Positions 34,475 to 43,051 of a stretch of 64,000 bases of DNA are shown here, one piece after another (position 1 is the stretch's first letter; each line of letters begins with the position of its first letter). Under the pieces are notes generated by a model that was given only the letters and a program-made list of their open reading frames with translations, made no database searches and was not told the origin of the DNA. Made by a program: the position numbers and the translations under genes. Origin of the DNA: Allocatelliglobosispora scoriae (GTDB taxonomy: Bacteria; Actinomycetota; Actinomycetes; Mycobacteriales; Micromonosporaceae). The stretch covers positions 1,798,001-1,862,000 of the forward strand of contig NZ_JACHMN010000003.1 in NCBI RefSeq assembly GCF_014204945.1, read 5' to 3'.

Positions 34475-35448
34475 CTGCGTCCGCCGCCCGGGTTGTGGGT
34501 GAGTTGCCCGTCCCGGGAGACATTCACATGCGTGCCGTCACCGAAGACGTCTTGCAGCGTACCGGAGCTGTGACCAGGCTGCACGTCCCACTCCCAGGCG
34601 TCGCCGCCGCGTCCGGGCCCCTTGACCCAGAGGTTGCCGTAGTCGTCGCGGTAGCCCTTCTGGCCGCCGACCATCTCGCTCTGCGGGTTCTCCGGCTGCC
34701 AGCGTTTCGGCGGCACGAACGGGATCGGCCCGTCGGTCGGCAGCTCCAGTCGGTCCGCACCGGCCTGGAACCGCGGATTCTCATAGCGTTTCGCCGCGTC
34801 ACCGGCGAGCTTGTTGAGCTTGCCGAGCGCCTCGTTGACCTTCGCCGGATTGGTGTAGTCGATCTTCCGCAGCGTGTTGGTGATGTCGTCGAGCTTGTCG
34901 AGCGGGAGGTGCTCGAAGCGGGCGAGCAGCTTCGCGAGCTTCCCGCCCTTGCCGAACAGGTCGCCCGCATAGGGGATCATCGACAGCGCGGAGAGGCCCG
35001 CGCCGCCCCAGTCGCCGCGGAAGAGGCTGATGACGCCGGAGACACCGTCGGAGATCGGGGTGGGGTCGAAGATCCCGACGATGTCGGCGATGAGGACGAC
35101 CAGATCGGTCGCGCCGAGGGCGCCCTCGCTGGTGAGCTCCGCGATCTCCAGGTCGTCCGGCGAAGCCGCGGAGTCTGCGTCCGCCGTGCTGGCCCGGCGC
35201 TGCTCCTGGGCGTTGCGGAGCAGGGCCTCGCTCTGGGTCCGCAGCAGCGTCGCGGCGGTGCCGAGGGCGGGCAGGAGCGCGGTCTGCCAGTCGCTGCGCA
35301 TCAGCTCGGCGTCGTCGCCCTCCCAGCCGCCGTGGTAGAGCGCGCCGGAGATGGTCGAGCCGAGGACGTCGAGGCTGTCGGCACCGGCTCGCAGCTGCCC
35401 GGCCAGCAGGTCCAGCCGGTCCGGATCGGCTCCGATGTAGAGTCCCAC
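34471..35448 (-). CDS. WXG100-type polymorphic toxin (toxin 17-like C-terminus)
   Basis: A 325-residue protein. The first 90 residues (LYIGADPDRLDLLAGQLRAG, LYHGGWEGDDAELMRSDWQT) form a WXG100-like helical hairpin with a central Gly-Gly-Trp turn, the type exported by ESX/type VII secretion. A Gly-rich hydrophobic pretoxin segment follows (GVISLFRGDWGGAGLSALSM, IPYAGDLFGKGGKLAKLL), then a C-terminal domain of about 80 residues with YRDDYGNLWVKGPGR, EWDVQPGHSSG and DGTHVNVSRDGQLTH, which resembles the polymorphic toxin type 17 (predicted RNase) family. GTG 35448 has no ribosome site; TACGTT lies six bases before it (leaderless). The next gene, overlapping by four bases, is the likely immunity gene. 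No other ESX genes are in the window. Confidence 0.78.
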   Translation of the reverse strand: MGLYIGADPDRLDLLAGQLRAGADSLDVLGSTISGALYHGGWEGDDAELMRSDWQTALLPALGTAATLLRTQSEALLRNAQEQRRASTADADSAASPDDLEIAELTSEGALGATDLVVLIADIVGIFDPTPISDGVSGVISLFRGDWGGAGLSALSMIPYAGDLFGKGGKLAKLLARFEHLPLDKLDDITNTLRKIDYTNPAKVNEALGKLNKLAGDAAKRYENPRFQAGADRLELPTDGPIPFVPPKRWQPENPQSEMVGGQKGYRDDYGNLWVKGPGRGGDAWEWDVQPGHSSGTLQDVFGDGTHVNVSRDGQLTHNPGGGRR

Positions 35449-35487
35449 GGCGCGAACGTACCAGTCCGTCGATGCTCGCGATGCCCC

Positions 35488-35554
35488 GTCACGTTTTGCA
35501 GCAAAGCGTGGCCTCGCACAGCCGAAATGGCCACGCTTTGCTGCAAAACGTGAC
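35488..35554. terminator. Long hairpin after the nucleotidase gene (CACGTTTTGCAGCA family)
   Basis: Twenty-six-base arms (35488-35513, 35529-35554) are perfectly complementary with a 15-base loop and can be extended by a C4/G4 pairing past one bulge. It begins six bases after the nucleotidase stop on the minus strand. The stem shares CACGTTTTGCAGCA and AGCGTGG with the hairpin at 55350-55411. Confidence 0.82.
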
Positions 35555-35559
35555 CGGGG

Positions 35560-37356
35560 CTAGAAGACCGGTACGCCCTCGCGGACCAGCCGCCAGTTCT
35601 GCGTGAAGAAGTCGGCCGGGTCGATGACGCCCAAGGCCATCGCCCAGTCGATGAGCAGCTGGCGGATCTCCTGCTGCGCGTTGTAGACCTGCGGTTTCAC
35701 GATGCCCGGGAAACCGCCGCCGCCACTGCGCCGGTAGTTGTTGACCGCCACCACGAACTGCTCCGCGTCGCCCACCGGGGTGGTCGTCCCGGCGTGGTTC
35801 AGCACCGTGATCCGCTGGCCCACCGGCTTGCTGATGTCGATCTCGTAATCGACACCGGAGATGGTGTCGTAGTTGTAGTCCGGCACGGTCGGCTCGCTGA
35901 TCGCGGCCGGGTCGACCGGCGCACCGACGGCGAGGGTCCGGAAGTACTTCGCCGAATACTCCAGGTAGGCGCGCACCTCGGCACCGCTGAGGACCACCGC
36001 CTCCAGGGTGTTGTCATAGATGTAGAGCCCCGCGACATCCTTGATCTTCACGTCCCCGGCCGGGAAGAGCGCGGTCCGGCTGAAGGGCGCCGCGATCGAC
36101 AGCACCGGCAGGCCCGCCTGCGGAGTGCCGGCCAGCGCCGCCGTCACCGTGTCGGTCTGCACCTTGTTGATGAAGTCCAGGATCGGGGTGTCGAGGTAGC
36201 GGGACTTCTCCGCCGACAGCTCCACGGTCGAGGCGGCCACCACCTGGTTGATGTAGGCGACGGTCTTGTTGTGCTGCGCCAGCACCGCCGCGACGACCTT
36301 GGGGTCCTCGACCACGGTGTTGGTGTTGAGCATGGTCGCGTGCTTGCCCGTCACCCGCCAGCGGCCGCGCTCGCGGCTGAGGGTGAAGTCCATCCTGGTC
36401 ACCCGCTGGCCCCACTTGGACGGCTCGGAGAGCAGCACCTGCTCGCCGGTCGCGGTGTTGACGACGAACTTCTCCACCACCTCGTTGTGCGCGTGGCCGA
36501 ACAGGATCGCGTCGATCCCGGGCACCTGCTGCGCGATGAGGGCGGTCGGGTTCTCGTTGGGCAGCTCCGGGCCATAGCTGGAGGTGCCGCTGTCGCCGCC
36601 GTGCGCCGAGATGATGATGACGTCGGCGCCGTGGTCGCGCATGATCGGCACCCAGCGCGCGGCCGTCGCCACCAGGTCGTCGAAGCGCAGCACGCCTTCG
36701 ACGTTGGCGCGGTCCCAGATCGCGACGCCGGGGTTGGTGAGGCCGAGGATGCCGACCCGCAGGGACGGGGCGCCAGGTCCGAGCGAAACCTTCTTGATGG
36801 TGTACGGCGTGAAAGCCGGCTTCCCGTTGCGGACCTTCACGGCGTTGGCCGCGAGCGCCGGGAACCCGAGCTGCCGGATCCACAGGTCCAGCAGCGGCAG
36901 CCCGTAGTTGAACTCGTGGTTGCCCAGCGTCACGGCGTCATAGTCGATGATGTTCATCGCCCGCGCCATCGGGTGCCGCTGGCCGGTCGACGTGATCGGC
37001 TCCTGCTTGGCGTAGTAGGTCGCGAGCGGCGTGCCCTGGATCGTGTCGCCCGCGTCGAGGACCAGGGTCGCCTTCCCCTTGCGCTCGGCCCGGACCTGGT
37101 TGACGAGGGTCGCCACCTTCGCCACGCCGACGTCGTTGTGCGCGCTGTCGTCATACTCCTTGTCGCGGTAGTAGTCCCAGTTGAAAACGTTCCCGTGCGT
37201 GTCCGACGTCCCGAGCACGGTCAGGTCGTAGGTCTTCGGCCGGCCGTGGCCGCCCGCGTTCGCCGGTGTGGCGGCGACGAGCGGTCCGGCGACGACCGCT
37301 GCGGCGGCGCCGGTCAGCAGTTGTCGCCGGGACGGCGTTCCGGAGGGAGAGGTCAT
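35560..37356 (-). CDS. Tat-exported 5'-nucleotidase / 2',3'-cyclic phosphodiesterase
   Basis: A 598-residue metallophosphatase. The twin-arginine signal SRRQLLTGAAAAVVAG indicates folded export by Tat. The calcineurin-like domain has VLGTSDTHGNVFNWDYY (first Asp-His metal pair), LVLDAGDTIQGTPLA, VTLGNHEFNYG, IISAHGGDSG and ILFGHAHNEVV, the complete dimetal set. The C-terminal 5'-nucleotidase domain holds DTPILDFINKVQTDTV, AAPFSRTALFPAGDVKI and NNYRRSGGGGFPG. Substrates are nucleotides or cyclic nucleotides outside the cell, for phosphate and nucleoside scavenging. ATG 37356 has GGAAAGG upstream; the open frame extends further without support. Confidence 0.93.
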   Translation of the reverse strand: MTSPSGTPSRRQLLTGAAAAVVAGPLVAATPANAGGHGRPKTYDLTVLGTSDTHGNVFNWDYYRDKEYDDSAHNDVGVAKVATLVNQVRAERKGKATLVLDAGDTIQGTPLATYYAKQEPITSTGQRHPMARAMNIIDYDAVTLGNHEFNYGLPLLDLWIRQLGFPALAANAVKVRNGKPAFTPYTIKKVSLGPGAPSLRVGILGLTNPGVAIWDRANVEGVLRFDDLVATAARWVPIMRDHGADVIIISAHGGDSGTSSYGPELPNENPTALIAQQVPGIDAILFGHAHNEVVEKFVVNTATGEQVLLSEPSKWGQRVTRMDFTLSRERGRWRVTGKHATMLNTNTVVEDPKVVAAVLAQHNKTVAYINQVVAASTVELSAEKSRYLDTPILDFINKVQTDTVTAALAGTPQAGLPVLSIAAPFSRTALFPAGDVKIKDVAGLYIYDNTLEAVVLSGAEVRAYLEYSAKYFRTLAVGAPVDPAAISEPTVPDYNYDTISGVDYEIDISKPVGQRITVLNHAGTTTPVGDAEQFVVAVNNYRRSGGGGFPGIVKPQVYNAQQEIRQLLIDWAMALGVIDPADFFTQNWRLVREGVPVF

Positions 37357-37481
37357 GTCTCGCGCCTTTCCAGGGGGTGCGCCCGATAGGGTTTCCGTCC
37401 CGCACCCTAGCCAAACAGGTGAGGGCCACGCCACCCGAACGGCGCCGGTGGCATCAGGTGCTTCGGGCTACTGTGACGCCC

Positions 37482-38279
37482 ATGCGCCGTAGCCTCAGGC
37501 CACTGTTCTTCGCGGGAGCGACCGCGCTCGTCTCGTGCGGCCTGCTGGCGCTGGCGGTGCGGTTCGGCTGGCTCGGCGCGGATGTCGGGCGTGGCGCCAA
37601 CTTCTGCGAGGCGGCGCAGGACTCGCTCGTCCGCCAGCCGGCCAACTCGTTCAGCAACGTGGGCTTCGTCGTCGCCGGGCTGCTGATCGCCTGGCACGCC
37701 GGTCGACGCGAGCAGATCGGATCGGCGCTGGCGGCGCATCGCGCCCTCGCCACGGTGGTCGCCTGCCTCGTCGTCTTCCTCGGACCCGCGAGCGCCGCCA
37801 TGCACGCCACCCAGTCCGCTGCCGGCGGGCACCTCGACATGGCGAGCATGTATCTCGTCGCCTCCTTCGCCGCCGCCTACTCCGGGATGCGCTGGTGGCG
37901 GGGCGGCATCCGGCTCTTCGCGGCGCTCTTCGTCGGCGGGGTGGTGTTCTGCGAGCTCGTCGGGGTGTGGAGCACCGAGCTGCCGGTGGTGAACTACTCG
38001 GGCAACGCGGCGTTCGGGCTGCTGCTCATCACGGCGGTGGTGCTGGAGACGCTGATTCGGCGCCGGGGCGGGGTGAGCGCCGTGGGGGCGTACGCGTGGG
38101 TGGCGCTGGCGTCGATCCTGACCGCGTTCGCCATCTGGAACGCGACGAAGACGTGGCTCTGCGACCCGCACTCGCTGATCCAGGGCCACGCGATCTGGCA
38201 CCTGCTCTGCGCGGTGTCGGCCTACTACGCGTACCGCTACTACGCCAGCGAGCAGGTCGCCCCCACCCCTGAATTTTAA
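37482..38279 (+). CDS. Ceramidase-family integral membrane hydrolase
   Basis: A 265-residue membrane protein with seven predicted helices. It carries the alkaline ceramidase (CREST superfamily) motifs: NFCEAAQDSLVRQPANSFSN near helix 2, AAMHATQS, HLDMASMYLVASFAAAYSG, and the paired histidines in DPHSLIQGHAIWHLLCAVSA. These His, Asp and Ser residues would bind zinc and water for amide hydrolysis. The bacterial substrate is unknown, perhaps a sphingolipid or other acyl amide. ATG 37482 is preceded by TACTGT seven bases upstream and by no ribosome site, so it may be leaderless. Its TAA stop lies inside the first stem of a very long hairpin. Confidence 0.85.
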   Translation: MRRSLRPLFFAGATALVSCGLLALAVRFGWLGADVGRGANFCEAAQDSLVRQPANSFSNVGFVVAGLLIAWHAGRREQIGSALAAHRALATVVACLVVFLGPASAAMHATQSAAGGHLDMASMYLVASFAAAYSGMRWWRGGIRLFAALFVGGVVFCELVGVWSTELPVVNYSGNAAFGLLLITAVVLETLIRRRGGVSAVGAYAWVALASILTAFAIWNATKTWLCDPHSLIQGHAIWHLLCAVSAYYAYRYYASEQVAPTPEF

Positions 38280-38391
38280 TGCTGGACACGCCGAGGATTC
38301 CGCAACAAAAGTCAGGATCGACGTGCCGGGCAGTGTCGATCCTGACTTTTGTTGCAGTTGGCGCGGCGTGTCCAGCATTAAAATTCAGGGG
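38266..38391. terminator. 126-base two-stem hairpin after the ceramidase gene
   Basis: An outer stem of 28 exact pairs (38266-38293 with 38364-38391), an eight-by-eight internal loop, an inner stem of 21 exact pairs (38302-38322 with 38335-38355) and a 12-base loop. The stems are unusually AT-rich (TGAATTTTAATGCTGG). The ceramidase stop codon (38277-38279) is in the outer left arm. Confidence 0.85.
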
Positions 38392-38407
38392 GGATGGCAT
38401 TGAGCCA

Positions 38408-38461
38408 TTGACATGTCACCCCGGTCGCCGCGTAGGATTCGGCCTCGGAAAGCGCTTTCCG
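38408..38461 (+). promoter_or_regulatory. Pectate lyase promoter with LacI-type operator
   Basis: TTGACA (38408-38413) and TAGGAT (38433-38438) are spaced by 19 bases. Directly after the predicted start of transcription lies the perfect palindrome CGGAAAGCGCTTTCCG (38446-38461), a site suited to blocking RNA polymerase. The same 14-base core occurs at 41863 and 53896. Confidence 0.72.
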
Positions 38462-38552
38462 CACATCTCCCCCCACCGCGGGCGACCCGGCCCGCGGTGT
38501 CGACCGTCGCGCCCGCCGTGGGCGGGCGCCGGAGAGATCCGAGGAGAACGAC

Positions 38553-40172
38553 ATGTCCGATCCGGAACGCCCAGCTGGATCCCGTCCCACCCACCGACGC
38601 GCCACCACCTGGCGGATCACCCTCGCCGCCGCGACCGCTGCCGCCACCACCGCCGCCCTGCTCGGCTTCACCGGTTCGGCCAGCGCCGCGGTGCTGTTCA
38701 CCGACGACTTCGAGGACGGCAACGCCACCGGCTGGTCCACCTCCGGCGGCAGCTGGTCCGTGGTGAGCGACGGCTCGTCCGTCTACCGCCAGACCAGCAC
38801 CAGCGCCGACGCCAAGTCCCTGGCCGGCCAGGCCGCCTGGACCGACTACTCCGTCGAGGCGCTGGTCGTGCCGATCGCCTTCAACGGCAGCAACCGCAGC
38901 CTCGGCGTCGCCGCCCGCGTCCAGAGCACGTCCAGCTTCTACTCCCTGGTGCTGTCCAACGCCGGGCGGGTGGAGCTGCGACGGGTCTCCGGCGGCGGCG
39001 TGACCGCCCTCGCCACCGCCGCCACGCCGGTGGTGTCGGGCACCGCCCGACGGCTCCGGCTGGAGACGAGCGGCACCGCCCTGCGCGGCTACGTCGACGG
39101 CGTCCACCTCGTGAGCACCACCGATACCGCCTTCGCCTCGGGCCGGGTCGGCCTGGTCGCGTCCTACGCCAGCGGCTCCTTCGACGGCGTGCAGGTCTAC
39201 ACGGGCGGGACACAGCCGAGCCCCTCGACCTCGCCGTCCGCCTCGGCGAGCACCAGCACCAGTCCGCCGCCGCCGATCCCGCCGGGTCAGGCCGACGGCT
39301 TCGCCTCGGTCAACGCGCTGGGCCGCAACGGCACCACCGGCGGCGCGGGCGGCACCACCGTCACCGTCACCACCGCCGAGGAGCTGCGGGACTACGTGGG
39401 CCGCGCCGGTCCCTTCGTCATCCGGGTCGCCGGGAGCATCGCGCTCGGCAGCATGGCGACCGTCGTGGCCGACAAGACGATCGTCGGGGTCGGCTCCAGC
39501 GCCCAGATCACCAGCGGTGGCCTGCAGCTCGGGTCGACCACCCGCCCCGGCAACAACGTGATCATCCGCAACCTCACCTTCCGCGGGGCCTCGGACGACT
39601 CCGTGAGCGTCACCAACGCCGCGCACCACGTGTGGATCGACCACAACGAGTTCTTCCCCGCCTATGACGGGTCGCTCGACGTCAAGCGGCAGTCCACCTT
39701 CGTCACGGTCTCGTGGAACGTGTTCCACGGCACCGACAAGAGCATGCTGCTGGGCCACTCCGACGGCTACGCCGGGGACATCGGCTTCCTGAAGGTCACC
39801 TACCACCACAACCTCTTCGACGGCTCCAACCAGCGGCACCCGCGCGCCCGGTTCGGCGAACCGGTGCACGTCTACAACAACCACTACCTCAACGTCGGCC
39901 TCTACGGCGTGGCGTCGACGATGAACGCCGGGCTCGTCGTCGAGGGCAACTACTTCGAGAACGTCGCGTTCCCGTGCTACTCCGCCAGCGGCTACGCCGA
40001 CAGCGAGCCGGGGCGGCTGGTGCAGCGCGCCAACGCGTTCGCCAACTCCGGCACGTGCGAGGCGAACGGGTCCGTGGCGGAGCCGGGCGGCTGGTACGCG
40101 TACACCCTGGACAGCGCGGCCACCGTGCCCGCGCGCGTCTCGGCCGGTGCCGGTGTCGGGCGGATCTCGTGA
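38553..40172 (+). CDS. Secreted pectate lyase (PL1) with N-terminal LamG-like domain
   Basis: A 539-residue secreted enzyme. A long signal peptide (to about residue 46) is followed by a concanavalin-like beta-sandwich (about 47-215; LFTDDFEDGNATGWSTSGGS, FNGSNRSLGVAARVQ), a Ser/Thr/Pro linker (about 218-250) and a PL1 beta-helix (about 250-539). Active-site blocks are VWIDHNEFFPAYDGSLD, VSWNVFHGTDKSMLLGHSD and RHPRARFGEPVHVYNNHY, including the calcium-binding Asp and catalytic Arg. It cleaves homogalacturonan by beta-elimination. GAGGAGAA precedes the ATG. The downstream paralogue overlaps its stop (GTGA). Confidence 0.94.
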   Translation: MSDPERPAGSRPTHRRATTWRITLAAATAAATTAALLGFTGSASAAVLFTDDFEDGNATGWSTSGGSWSVVSDGSSVYRQTSTSADAKSLAGQAAWTDYSVEALVVPIAFNGSNRSLGVAARVQSTSSFYSLVLSNAGRVELRRVSGGGVTALATAATPVVSGTARRLRLETSGTALRGYVDGVHLVSTTDTAFASGRVGLVASYASGSFDGVQVYTGGTQPSPSTSPSASASTSTSPPPPIPPGQADGFASVNALGRNGTTGGAGGTTVTVTTAEELRDYVGRAGPFVIRVAGSIALGSMATVVADKTIVGVGSSAQITSGGLQLGSTTRPGNNVIIRNLTFRGASDDSVSVTNAAHHVWIDHNEFFPAYDGSLDVKRQSTFVTVSWNVFHGTDKSMLLGHSDGYAGDIGFLKVTYHHNLFDGSNQRHPRARFGEPVHVYNNHYLNVGLYGVASTMNAGLVVEGNYFENVAFPCYSASGYADSEPGRLVQRANAFANSGTCEANGSVAEPGGWYAYTLDSAATVPARVSAGAGVGRIS

Positions 40173-41749
40173 GCCCCCGGCGGCGCAGCCGGACCGGGTG
40201 GGCAGCGATCGGCGCCGCGGCGCTGGCCTGCGCGCTCGCCGCGACGATGAGCCTCGCCGCAGCGGCGAGCGCGGCCACCCTCTACAGCGACGATTTCGAG
40301 GACGGTGACTCGGCCGGCTGGTCCACCTCGGGCGGCAGCTGGTCGGTCGGCACCGACGGCTCGCGGGTGCTCCAGCAGTCGGGCACCAGCAGCGACGCCC
40401 GTGCCCGCGCGGGCTCGGCCACGTGGACCGACTACACGGTCTCGGTGCGGGTGAAGCCGACGGCGTTCAACGGCAGCAACCGCTTCGTGGCGGTACTGGC
40501 GCGGGCGCAGTCGGCGACGAGCTACTACTACCTCGCGCTGCGCTCGGCCAACGTGGTCGAGCTGAAGAAGCTGGTCGGCGGCGCCTCGACGACGCTCGCA
40601 AGCACCTCGGTGCCGGTCTCGACGGGCACCTGGGTGACGCTGAGCCTGCAGGTCGCGGGCTCGTCGCTGCGCGGCACCGTCAACGGCGGCAGCGTCCTGA
40701 CCGCGACCGACACCCAGTTCGCGACCGGCCAGGTGGGGGTGGCGACCTACTACGCCGGCGCCGCCTTCGACGACGTCACGGTCACCGACGCGGTGGTCGG
40801 CTCGCCGTCACCGTCCACTCCGAACAGTCCGTCGCCATCCACATCGGCCAGTCCGCCGCCGCAGCCGCCGGCCGGGCAGGCCGACGGCTTCGCGTCGGTC
40901 ACCGCGCTCGGGCTCAACGGGACCACCGGCGGCGTCGGCGGCCCCACGGTCACCGTCACCACGACCGCCGGGCTCCTGGCGGCGATCGACACCACCGGGC
41001 CGCTCGTCATCCGGGTCCAGGGCACGATCAACATCACGAGCAAGCAGGGGGTACGCCCCAACAAGACCATCGTCGGCGTCGGCACCACCGCCGTGGTCAA
41101 CGGCGGCGGGTTCGACTTCTACCGCTCGTCCAACGTGATCGTGCGCAACATCAGGTTCACCAACGCCGAGGACGACGCCATCAACGTGGGGCAGAACTCG
41201 CACCACATCTGGCTCGACCACAACGAGTTCGTCAACCCGGTCGACGGGTCCATCGACATCGTCCGGGGCGCGGAGTATGTCACCGTGTCGTGGAACTGGT
41301 TCCGGGGCACCGACAAGTCCATGCTGATCGGCCACTCCGACGGCGCGGCGGCGGAGGACGTCGGGCACCTGAAGGTGTCGATCCACCACAACTACTTCGA
41401 CGGCTCCGTCCAGCGCCACCCCCGGGTACGTTTCGGCGAGCCGGTACACGTCTACAACAACTACTTCCGCGCGAACACCCTCTACGGCGTGGCGTCGACG
41501 ATGAACGCGGGCGTGCTGGTGGAGGGGAACTACTTCAGTGGGGTGCCGTTCCCGTGCTACTCGGCCGGCGGCTACGCCGACAGCGGTCCGGGGCGGCTGG
41601 TGCAGCGGGGCAACATCTTCGTCGGCTCCGGTCCGTGCGAGGTGTCAGGGTCCGTGACGGAGCCGTCGGGCTTCTACGCGTACACATTGGATAATCCGGC
41701 GATCCTGCCGACGACGGTGCCCGCCGGAGCGGGGGTGGGCCGGATCTGA
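40169..41749 (+). CDS. Second secreted pectate lyase (PL1), tandem paralogue
   Basis: A 526-residue protein with the same order as its neighbour: signal peptide (to about residue 36), LamG-like domain (LYSDDFEDGDSAGWSTSGGS, FNGSNRFVAVLARAQ), Pro/Ser linker, and PL1 domain. Active-site blocks IWLDHNEFVNPVDGSID, VSWNWFRGTDKSMLIGHSD and RHPRVRFGEPVHVYNNYF are intact. The GTG start overlaps the upstream TGA, so the two are translated from one message. The catalytic domains differ at many surface positions, so the pair may differ in preference for methylation or chain length. A GC-rich terminator follows at 41756. Confidence 0.94.
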   Translation: MSPRRRSRTGWAAIGAAALACALAATMSLAAAASAATLYSDDFEDGDSAGWSTSGGSWSVGTDGSRVLQQSGTSSDARARAGSATWTDYTVSVRVKPTAFNGSNRFVAVLARAQSATSYYYLALRSANVVELKKLVGGASTTLASTSVPVSTGTWVTLSLQVAGSSLRGTVNGGSVLTATDTQFATGQVGVATYYAGAAFDDVTVTDAVVGSPSPSTPNSPSPSTSASPPPQPPAGQADGFASVTALGLNGTTGGVGGPTVTVTTTAGLLAAIDTTGPLVIRVQGTINITSKQGVRPNKTIVGVGTTAVVNGGGFDFYRSSNVIVRNIRFTNAEDDAINVGQNSHHIWLDHNEFVNPVDGSIDIVRGAEYVTVSWNWFRGTDKSMLIGHSDGAAAEDVGHLKVSIHHNYFDGSVQRHPRVRFGEPVHVYNNYFRANTLYGVASTMNAGVLVEGNYFSGVPFPCYSAGGYADSGPGRLVQRGNIFVGSGPCEVSGSVTEPSGFYAYTLDNPAILPTTVPAGAGVGRI

Positions 41750-41755
41750 TCCGCG

Positions 41756-41787
41756 GCCGCGCCGTCCCTGTTCGGGGGCGGCGCGGC
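41756..41787 (+). terminator. Hairpin terminator of the pectate lyase operon
   Basis: GCCGCGCCG (41756-41764) pairs with CGGCGCGGC (41779-41787) around a 14-base loop, seven bases after the stop at 41749. Confidence 0.7.
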
Positions 41788-41856
41788 GCTCTGTTCGCGG
41801 GTGCCGGGAATATTCATGTTTGAACGCATGCAACAAACCTGCACATGTTTACGCTT

Positions 41857-41884
41857 GTTAATGGAAAGCGCTTTCCGTTAACGT
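41857..41884 (+). promoter_or_regulatory. LacI-type operator and -10 before the sulfotransferase/ABC operon
   Basis: GGAAAGCGCTTTCC (41863-41876) is embedded in a longer, nearly symmetrical sequence with flanking GTTAA and TTAAC (41857-41882). TAACGT (41879-41884) is a plausible -10 overlapping its right edge, so repressor binding would occlude the promoter. Confidence 0.68.
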
Positions 41885-41929
41885 GTGATCCGCGTGGCTC
41901 GCTCTCAACGTCGAGAACGAGAAGTGCAC

Positions 41930-43051
41930 ATGGGGGCGGTCGGCATACCGCCCTCATCTTCTGCCTTGGGTGGTGTGATGGCGCAACGGCTCGCGCTTGT
42001 GGACAAGACCAAGCCATATCCGCTCGCGGTCGCGAGCCCGACCGATTTCCGCTGGTCAGGCGAGATCGAGGTCGATCCGCAGCTCGTCGTGACCGACCCG
42101 GGATACAGCCTCTACTGCCTCGATCACGACAACCGCCGCGCGCTGTTCACACGGACCGGCACGGACCTGAGCCGAGTGCCGTTCCTGTTCCAGACCCAGT
42201 ACGCCGACGCCACCGACCTCGTCGCGCTCTCCTACGCGGAGCTGCACGCGCTGCGGACACCAGCCGAGCCGAGCGGCGTCTTCCTCTACTCCACCGGCCG
42301 GTGCGGTTCGACCCTCGTCGCCGCCGCCCTCGCCGAGTGCGGCGGGCTGACCGGGCTCTCCGAGCCGGACGTGCTGACCCAGCTCGTCATGCTCGGCCGC
42401 CGGATCGGCGAGCCGGAGCTGCGGGAGCTGGCCCGCAGCTGCGTCCGGGTGCTCGCCCGGGGCAGGCCGGTCGTGATCAAGCCGCGCAGCTTCGTCGTCG
42501 AGCTCGGCTCGCTGCTGCACGACGAGTTCCCGCACTTCGCCTCCGTCTTCCTCTACCGGGAGCCGCAGGCCTGGGGCGAGTCGGCGGCGCGGGCCTTCGA
42601 CGGCTACGACCCGGCCCTGGTCAGCGACCCCGGTGGCGTGCAGGACCGCCTCGGCGTGCTGATGCCGCTGCTCGCCGAACGGCGTCGGCGCCTGCGCCGC
42701 CTGCTCACGGCCGAGGAGGTGCTCGCGAGCATGTGGGTGTCGCATGTGGAGCACGCGATGGCGCTGCGGCACCGGGGAGTCGACCTGTTCACGACGAGCT
42801 ACGAGGAGATCGCCGCCGATCCGCAGGTTGTGCTGAGCGCGCTCTTCCAGCACTGCGGGCTGCCCGCACCCGCCGACCTCGACGAGATCCTGGCCCGGGA
42901 CTCCCAGTCCGGCACACCGCTGTCCCGGGCGGCGACGTGGAGCGACGGGCGTACCCCCAGGTTTGACGAGACCGCGCTGGCGCGGGCCGTCGCCGACCTG
43001 TGGATCGAGACGCTGCGGGTCGAGACGCCGCGGTTCGCGACGCTGCGGTGA
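41930..43051 (+). CDS. Sulfotransferase-like protein
   Basis: A 373-residue protein with the sulfotransferase P-loop motif FLYSTGRCGSTLVAAAL (PAPS phosphosulfate-binding loop) near residue 90, a second substrate-binding stretch VVIKPRSFVVELG, and SVFLYREPQAWGESAARAF resembling the 3'-phosphate-binding YR.P block. C-terminal VSHVEHAMALRHRGVDLFTT, SYEEIAADPQVVL. It would transfer sulfate from PAPS to a hydroxyl or amine. ATG 41930 is one of several possible starts; ATG 41978 (GGTGG upstream) would remove 16 residues. It heads an operon with two ABC exporters; the next GTG overlaps its stop. Inference: it tailors the product of the opposing NRPS-like genes. Confidence 0.8.
   Translation: MGAVGIPPSSSALGGVMAQRLALVDKTKPYPLAVASPTDFRWSGEIEVDPQLVVTDPGYSLYCLDHDNRRALFTRTGTDLSRVPFLFQTQYADATDLVALSYAELHALRTPAEPSGVFLYSTGRCGSTLVAAALAECGGLTGLSEPDVLTQLVMLGRRIGEPELRELARSCVRVLARGRPVVIKPRSFVVELGSLLHDEFPHFASVFLYREPQAWGESAARAFDGYDPALVSDPGGVQDRLGVLMPLLAERRRRLRRLLTAEEVLASMWVSHVEHAMALRHRGVDLFTTSYEEIAADPQVVLSALFQHCGLPAPADLDEILARDSQSGTPLSRAATWSDGRTPRFDETALARAVADLWIETLRVETPRFATLR

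Noticed and set aside
38266-38391. Long inverted repeat considered as terminal repeats of an insertion element
   Set aside because: Only 12 bases lie in the loop, there is no transposase and no flanking duplication.
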